A DNA stretch of 64,000 bases, from the NCBI RefSeq assembly GCF_019456655.1, contig NZ_CP080332.1, positions 2,542,001-2,606,000 of the forward strand, written 5' to 3'. The position numbers were made by a program, and so were the translations under genes. The notes under the pieces were generated by a model. That model did no database searches, was not told the DNA's origin, and worked only from the letters and a program-made list of their open reading frames with translations. Source of the DNA: Mycolicibacterium diernhoferi (lineage in GTDB: Bacteria > Actinomycetota > Actinomycetes > Mycobacteriales > Mycobacteriaceae). This document shows, piece after piece, positions 60,209-64,000 of this stretch (positions within the stretch are counted from its first letter, which is position 1; the number at the start of each line of letters is the position of its first letter).

Positions 60209-61149
60209 GGCGTGTCGGGCAGGTTGTACGCGAACGACTTCTTTTGGCGTTCTTCCATCTTCTTCAGGCACTCATGGTGCTTACGCGCGTGATAGGCCAG
60301 CGGGAAGTAGGTGAGTCGGTCCGGCAGCACCCGGTACGCCGCCCGGATCGCGGCGTAGATGACCTGCAGTTGGATCTGCTCCTGCCGGCTCCAGCTCACC
60401 CCGAGCTTGGCGCGCAGCCGGGGATCGAGCAGGCCGACGATGGACAGGTAGTTGAGCCGGAGCGCCGGCCGCAAGGCCGTCCGGAGCAGTGGTTCGAGCG
60501 CCTTGGGCATCGACGTCGAGAGCTCCAGCTTGCCGGCCTTCAAGTCCGCGATCAGCTGCAGCGCCTGCGGGGTGCCCTGCAGGGTGTCGATCATGTTCTC
60601 GTAGTACTCGGTCATCTCCGCGAGCGTCTGCGGGTAACCGCGCATCGGCACGTGCAGCAGCTCGGCCAGTCGACGGTTGTCGCGCAGGAGCTCGGTTTTC
60701 TCCGAATCGGTGAAATCCCGCCCGATCAGCAAGCGCCCGCCGCCTTGGGCGTTGACGAGGTAGCCGGTGGCGATCACCCACTGGTAGGCCTCGGTGTTCA
60801 GTGCGCTGATCCGCTTCCCGGTCAGTTCGCTCGTCATGGTGAGCGGCTTGTGCAGTGCGCGGACCCGATCGCCCTCCGCGAGGGCCGCGGTGCCGCCGTA
60901 GGTCCAGCGCAGCACCGAGTCGACCGAGCGGATCGCACGACCGCCGGCATCACCGCGGAACCCCGCGGAATAGCGGCCGGTCACCTCGGCGATCACCGGG
61001 TGCATGGCCTGCATCATGAAGGCCGCGCCCTCGACGATGAGAAATGTCCACCGGCCGGTGTGCTCGGCGGTCAGTGAATCCAATGGGACGAGCTCGGGAG
61101 CTCCGGTGTGTTCGGCGTTCTGGGCCGGCAGATCCGTTGTGGCAGTCAT
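60193..61149 (-). CDS. MpaB-type heme oxygenase family protein (DUF2236)
   Basis: 318 residues. [30 protein letters not shown], then [11 protein letters not shown] and [34 protein letters not shown], are characteristic of the MpaB/latex-clearing-like DUF2236 family of b-type heme oxygenases. The metal-binding His is expected in the middle of the chain. The substrate is unknown; it may be a fatty or terpenoid chain. ATG 61149 is used. Divergent from a TetR regulator. Its stop codon lies within the lexA operator, so it seems to have been inserted there. Confidence 0.82.
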   Translation of the reverse strand: MTATTDLPAQNAEHTGAPELVPLDSLTAEHTGRWTFLIVEGAAFMMQAMHPVIAEVTGRYSAGFRGDAGGRAIRSVDSVLRWTYGGTAALAEGDRVRALHKPLTMTSELTGKRISALNTEAYQWVIATGYLVNAQGGGRLLIGRDFTDSEKTELLRDNRRLAELLHVPMRGYPQTLAEMTEYYENMIDTLQGTPQALQLIADLKAGKLELSTSMPKALEPLLRTALRPALRLNYLSIVGLLDPRLRAKLGVSWSRQEQIQLQVIYAAIRAAYRVLPDRLTYFPLAYHARKHHECLKKMEERQKKSFAYNLPDTPRTHV

Positions 61150-61192
61150 GGCTGCTCGCACCTCCTCGTGCTGAGGACCCCGACGCTAATAT

Positions 61193-61204
61193 GACCCAGA
61201 GGTC
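61193..61204. promoter_or_regulatory. Possible operator between the oxygenase and TetR genes
   Basis: GACCCAGAGGTC is an inverted repeat (GACC-N4-GGTC) in the 81-bp divergent gap. A TetR protein encoded 27 bp away could bind here. Weak, short palindrome. Confidence 0.25.
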
Positions 61205-61230
61205 GCAAACAAGTCGTGTAAGGGAACAGC

Positions 61231-61860
61231 ATGGTTGCAGAAAACCGCAGTTCAGGACGTAGAAAAGTGCCGAAACAAGAACGCTCTAGATATATGGTCG
61301 CAAAAATCGTGACCACGGCAGCGGACCTGTTGCGCACCACCGAACCGGACCGGCTGACCACGAACGCGATCGCCGAGAAGGCCGGTGTCAGCAAGGGCTC
61401 GATTTACCAGTACTTCTCGAACAAGGAGGAGATCATCGATGCGGCCATCGAGCGGCTGGCGGCCGACCAGGCGCCGGCGATCGAGGACATGCTGCGGTCG
61501 GTGACCATGCACGAGCCGGAAGAGGCCATGCAGGCCTCCATCGACATCCTCATCGAGTTCACGCTCGCCAATCGGACCCTGATCCGCTATCTGGCTCAGC
61601 GGCCCGAGCGCGTCCGTGCCTTCGACATCGTCTCCGGGCTGAGTGCGACCCTGCTGGCGATGACGACCCTGCACATGGGTCACTACCGCGACCAGTACCG
61701 CAATGAGCTCAGTCCGCGCGCCCTGGCCTGGCTGTTCTTCAACATGGCCGTCGCCACGACCCTGCGTTACGTCGAGAGTGACGACCCGATCAGCCTCGAA
61801 GAACTGCGCAGCGGGCTGAAGTTCGCCTCCAGTGGGCTGCTGGCGGGGCGCACCGGCTGA
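61231..61860 (+). CDS. TetR family regulator divergent from the oxygenase gene
   Basis: 209 residues. The helix-turn-helix lies at about 45-70 (LTTNAIAEKAGVSKGSIYQYFSNKEEIID). The N-terminus is basic (RSSGRRKVPKQERSR). The first ~90 bp are noticeably AT-richer than the surrounding genes, including AGATATATGG and GCAAAAATC. It probably controls the divergent oxygenase gene. The ligand is unknown. Confidence 0.85.
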   Translation: MVAENRSSGRRKVPKQERSRYMVAKIVTTAADLLRTTEPDRLTTNAIAEKAGVSKGSIYQYFSNKEEIIDAAIERLAADQAPAIEDMLRSVTMHEPEEAMQASIDILIEFTLANRTLIRYLAQRPERVRAFDIVSGLSATLLAMTTLHMGHYRDQYRNELSPRALAWLFFNMAVATTLRYVESDDPISLEELRSGLKFASSGLLAGRTG

Positions 61861-61877
61861 TTCGGCGCGCGGGCTAC

Positions 61878-61900
61878 TTGTCGGTGGTCCGGTTTATCGT
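61878..61900 (+). promoter_or_regulatory. RecA_NDp-type promoter upstream of chiZ
   Basis: TTGTCGGTG-N8-TATCGT matches TTGTCRGTG-N8-TANNNT with exact spacing. The first nine bases are identical to those of the element before recA in this window. Confidence 0.7.
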
Positions 61901-61911
61901 TTGGCAACAGT

Positions 61912-61947
61912 TCGATCACGTGTTCTATTCATCGAACACATGATCGA
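61912..61947 (+). promoter_or_regulatory. Two imperfect LexA boxes upstream of chiZ
   Basis: TCGATCACGTGTTCTA (61912-61927) and TCGAACACATGATCGA (61932-61947) each keep one good half-site (GTTC or GAAC) with one mismatch in the other. A third half-site TCGAAC is at 61955-61960. They lie 64-99 bp before the chiZ ATG. The second box is nearly the same as the reverse complement of the lexA operator. Confidence 0.65.
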
Positions 61948-62010
61948 CTAGCATTCGAACACAGAAGCGAAAGCCGCCAGGCGAGACCCCTACCGAGAGG
62001 CAGCAGTCCG

Positions 62011-62496
62011 ATGACCATTCTCGAAGCTCGTACCAGTGCCCCGCAGTTCGACGCGCGTCCCCGGCAGACGGCGATGGCGCCCGAGGTGTGGCCGCTGCCA
62101 CGCGACGTGGTGGTGCGCCGCCGGCGCGTGCAGTCCCGCCGCCCGGGAGGGGCGCCGCTGGGTTACCGCAACACCGGGGTGCTGATGTCCCGTGCCTCGC
62201 ACCGTCGTCGGCCCATCACGCCGGTCGCCACCGTGCTGTTGGCCCTGCTGGCCGGCGGGTTCACCCTGTGGCTGGGGCTGGTCGCCCAACTCGGCGGACC
62301 CACCGAGGAGCCGGTGCAGATGCCCACCCGGTTGTCCGTGGTGTACGTGGAAGCCGGTGAGACGCTGCAGCACATCGCGGCGCGGGTGGCGCCCGATGTG
62401 CCGGCGGGCTCGGTGGTGGAACGTATCCGTGAACTCAACAAGCTCGAAACCAGCACCGTGCAGGCCGGCCAGACCCTCATTGCCCCCATCGGGTGA
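62011..62496 (+). CDS. chiZ: LysM cell-wall protein ChiZ (SOS-induced division inhibitor)
   Basis: 161 residues. The cytosolic N-terminus is Arg-rich (residues 1-70). One membrane helix lies at about 72-90 ([21 protein letters not shown]). An external LysM domain lies at about 110-160 ([20 protein letters not shown]...[19 protein letters not shown]). It matches Rv2719c (ChiZ), which is induced by DNA damage and blocks division by interacting with FtsI/FtsQ. Upstream are a RecA_NDp-type promoter and LexA boxes. Confidence 0.9.
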   Translation: MTILEARTSAPQFDARPRQTAMAPEVWPLPRDVVVRRRRVQSRRPGGAPLGYRNTGVLMSRASHRRRPITPVATVLLALLAGGFTLWLGLVAQLGGPTEEPVQMPTRLSVVYVEAGETLQHIAARVAPDVPAGSVVERIRELNKLETSTVQAGQTLIAPIG

Positions 62497-62558
62497 TCGC
62501 CCAGGTAGGCTCGATGACAATCGAGTTGGTAGACCAGCGGTGGGGCAAAGGAGCGGTG

Positions 62559-63020
62559 ATGCACTGTCCGTTCTGCCGCCATCCCGACTCGCGTGTCGTC
62601 GATTCCCGTGAGGCCGACGAAGGTCAGGCCATCCGACGTCGCCGATCTTGCCCCGAATGCGGGCGTAGGTTCACCACCGTGGAAACCGCGGTACTCGCGG
62701 TCGTCAAGCGCAGCGGTGTCACCGAACCGTTCAGCAGAGAGAAAGTCATCCGGGGTGTGCGGCGCGCATGCCAGGGCCGCCAGGTCGATGACGATGCACT
62801 GAACCTCCTTGCCCAGCAGGTCGAGGACACGGTGCGCGCCGCCGGATCTCCGGAGATCCCCAGCAATGAAGTGGGTCTGGCGATTCTCGGCCCACTGCGC
62901 GACCTCGACGAGGTCGCGTACCTGAGGTTCGCCTCGGTGTATCGGTCCTTCACCTCGGCCGACGATTTCGAGCGCGAGATCGAGGCGCTGCGCGCCCACC
63001 GCGTGTCATCGTCGGGCTAG
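62559..63020 (+). CDS. nrdR: Transcriptional repressor NrdR
   Basis: 153 residues. Zinc ribbon CPFC...[10 protein letters not shown] at 3-40, then an ATP-cone domain (about 49-139) that senses (d)ATP. It represses ribonucleotide reductase genes. AAAGGAG lies 5 nt before the chosen ATG; a longer frame upstream is not used. Downstream of chiZ as in other mycobacteria. Confidence 0.97.
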   Translation: MHCPFCRHPDSRVVDSREADEGQAIRRRRSCPECGRRFTTVETAVLAVVKRSGVTEPFSREKVIRGVRRACQGRQVDDDALNLLAQQVEDTVRAAGSPEIPSNEVGLAILGPLRDLDEVAYLRFASVYRSFTSADDFEREIEALRAHRVSSSG

Positions 63021-63715
63021 CCGAGCCGGACGCCGGCGTTCTCGACGACGCGGCCCCCGACCTTCACCCACCCCGTCGGATCCCACCAGGTGCGGATCTC
63101 GGATCCCTTGCCCTGCGTGATGTGTAGGTCGCGGCTCAGATGGTCGGTCATCCGCACCGCCGCCGAGCCGGTGGCCTCGTCCTCGATGATCCCGAACTGC
63201 GGTGCGAACGTCCGCGAACGCAACGCCCCGCGGTCACGGTCGATCCAGGCCCACAGGTAGTGCTCGGCGTCGTCGGCGTACTCGGCCGGATCCGCGGCGA
63301 GCACCTCGTCGGGCGACTTGAGGTCGTGGATGACCAGTTCCGGGGCCCAGTCCGAACGCGCGCTGATCGCGGTCAACTCACCCTCGGCCTCGGACAGGTA
63401 GCTCACCTGCACCAGTCCGGCCGGGACCTGCAGTGTCCGCACCGGCGTGCCGCGCTGCTTGAGCCACCACGCGGTGCCGACCGTCGGGTGCCCGGCGAAC
63501 GCAATCTCGGTGACCGGGGTGAAGATGCGGACATGTGCACTCGCCGCACCCGGCTCCGGGAGATCGACGAATACGGTTTCGCTGTAACCCAATTCGGCGG
63601 CGATGCGCTGCCGGTCGGATGGCTCGACGGTCGCGGCGTCGATCACGCCGAGTGGATTGCCGAACTCCCCGTGAGCATCGGCGAACACCCGCAGAACGGT
63701 CACATCGACGGCCAT
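63017..63715 (-). CDS. PhzF family isomerase-like protein
   Basis: 232 residues, diaminopimelate-epimerase-like fold of the PhzF family. [20 protein letters not shown] is the N-terminal substrate loop, the catalytic acid is expected in that region (Glu/Asp), and [14 protein letters not shown] and [16 protein letters not shown] are the signature motifs. The family includes isomerases and epimerases with diverse substrates; this one's is unknown. Its end overlaps nrdR by 4 bp. Confidence 0.88.
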   Translation of the reverse strand: MAVDVTVLRVFADAHGEFGNPLGVIDAATVEPSDRQRIAAELGYSETVFVDLPEPGAASAHVRIFTPVTEIAFAGHPTVGTAWWLKQRGTPVRTLQVPAGLVQVSYLSEAEGELTAISARSDWAPELVIHDLKSPDEVLAADPAEYADDAEHYLWAWIDRDRGALRSRTFAPQFGIIEDEATGSAAVRMTDHLSRDLHITQGKGSEIRTWWDPTGWVKVGGRVVENAGVRLG

Positions 63716-63740
63716 ACCTCGATGGTAGGTCCGCGGTGCC

Positions 63741-64000
63741 TCAGGTGGCGCTGCGTTCGTCGGCTTCCATCGCGTCGAGCACGGCGACCCGGGCGTTCAG
63801 CGAGCCGGTGATGGCCTGTTCGGTGATGCCGGTGCGCAGCAGGCCGCGCAGCAGTTCGTGGTCGTACTCGGCCGGGATCGTGGTGTCGATGAAGTGCTGC
63901 ACCACCGCGACGAACCGATCGGGATCGTCATGGAACGGGAAATGCCCGGAACCTTCGAAGATTTCGAGCTCCGAGCCCGGCATGGCGGAATGCGCGAGCC
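63741..64000 (-). CDS. Alpha/beta-hydrolase fold protein, 5' part outside the window
   Basis: Only the C-terminal ~86 residues are visible; the frame is open to the window edge ([26 protein letters not shown]). The catalytic His is in GSGHFPF, and [14 protein letters not shown] is the usual C-terminal helix of this fold. The chain ends [14 protein letters not shown]. The substrate is unknown. It lies 25 bp upstream of phzF on the same strand. Confidence 0.8.
   Translation of the reverse strand, partial: LAHSAMPGSELEIFEGSGHFPFHDDPDRFVAVVQHFIDTTIPAEYDHELLRGLLRTGITEQAITGSLNARVAVLDAMEADERSAT

Overview
The window is about 69% GC and reads as a chromosomal segment of a fast-growing, environmental Mycobacterium (Mycolicibacterium type). 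The core gene order follows the block known in M. tuberculosis as roughly Rv2766-Rv2718. In window order this is thyA-dfrA, dapA-rnj, ftsK-argA-pgsA, clgR-pspA-pspM, ephG, recA-recX, miaB, miaA-dapF-hflX, LGFP protein, lexA, chiZ and nrdR. Proteins align in the mind to mycobacterial orthologues, but no database search was run, so names rest on recognised motifs and context.

Layout. Positions 1-7.6 kb hold a flavodoxin-like fragment, a dienelactone hydrolase, thyA-dfrA, an AlkZ/YcaQ-like glycosylase, a diguanylate cyclase, an atypical SDR and an MFS transporter. Positions 7.8-20.5 kb hold dapA-rnj, a mycofactocin-type SDR with a small monooxygenase, ftsK, argA-like GNAT, pgsA, the envelope-stress operon clgR-pspA-pspM, ephG and a glycosyltransferase. 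Positions 20.5-34.5 kb are a 14-kb minus-strand cluster inserted directly beside recA. It encodes a complete high-affinity group 1h [NiFe]-hydrogenase (Hhy) system: hypA, hypB, hhyS, hhyL, an iron-sulfur protein (hhyE type), several conserved proteins of unknown function, a maturation protease, two hypC genes, hypF, hypD and hypE. This would let the cell oxidise trace H2 during starvation.

Positions 34.6-36.2 kb are recA-recX with a LexA box and a damage-inducible RecA_NDp-type promoter. Positions 37.0-40.3 kb are a gluABCD-type amino-acid ABC transporter whose two permease genes are separated by three 32-bp tandem repeats that form coupled mini-ORFs. Positions 40.3-48.8 kb hold miaB, a DUF349 protein, a DMT transporter, miaA, dapF and hflX. 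Positions 48.9-57.3 kb are accessory: a PE-PPE-type hydrolase, a thiolase-like/OB-fold/fused acyl-CoA dehydrogenase/TetR operon, and a molybdopterin oxidoreductase of the BisC type.

Positions 57.4-64 kb hold an LGFP-repeat envelope protein, lexA, an MpaB-type oxygenase with its TetR regulator, chiZ, nrdR, a PhzF protein and the end of an alpha/beta hydrolase. The oxygenase-TetR pair sits between lexA and chiZ, which are direct divergent neighbours in other mycobacteria, and both flanks still carry LexA-box sequences. No tRNA, rRNA, CRISPR array, insertion sequence or prophage gene was seen. No intergenic gap exceeds about 250 bp. Several genes (thyA, dapA, ftsK, pgsA, miaB, the DUF3046 gene) have a TANNNT box 6-7 nt before the start codon, which suggests leaderless transcription.
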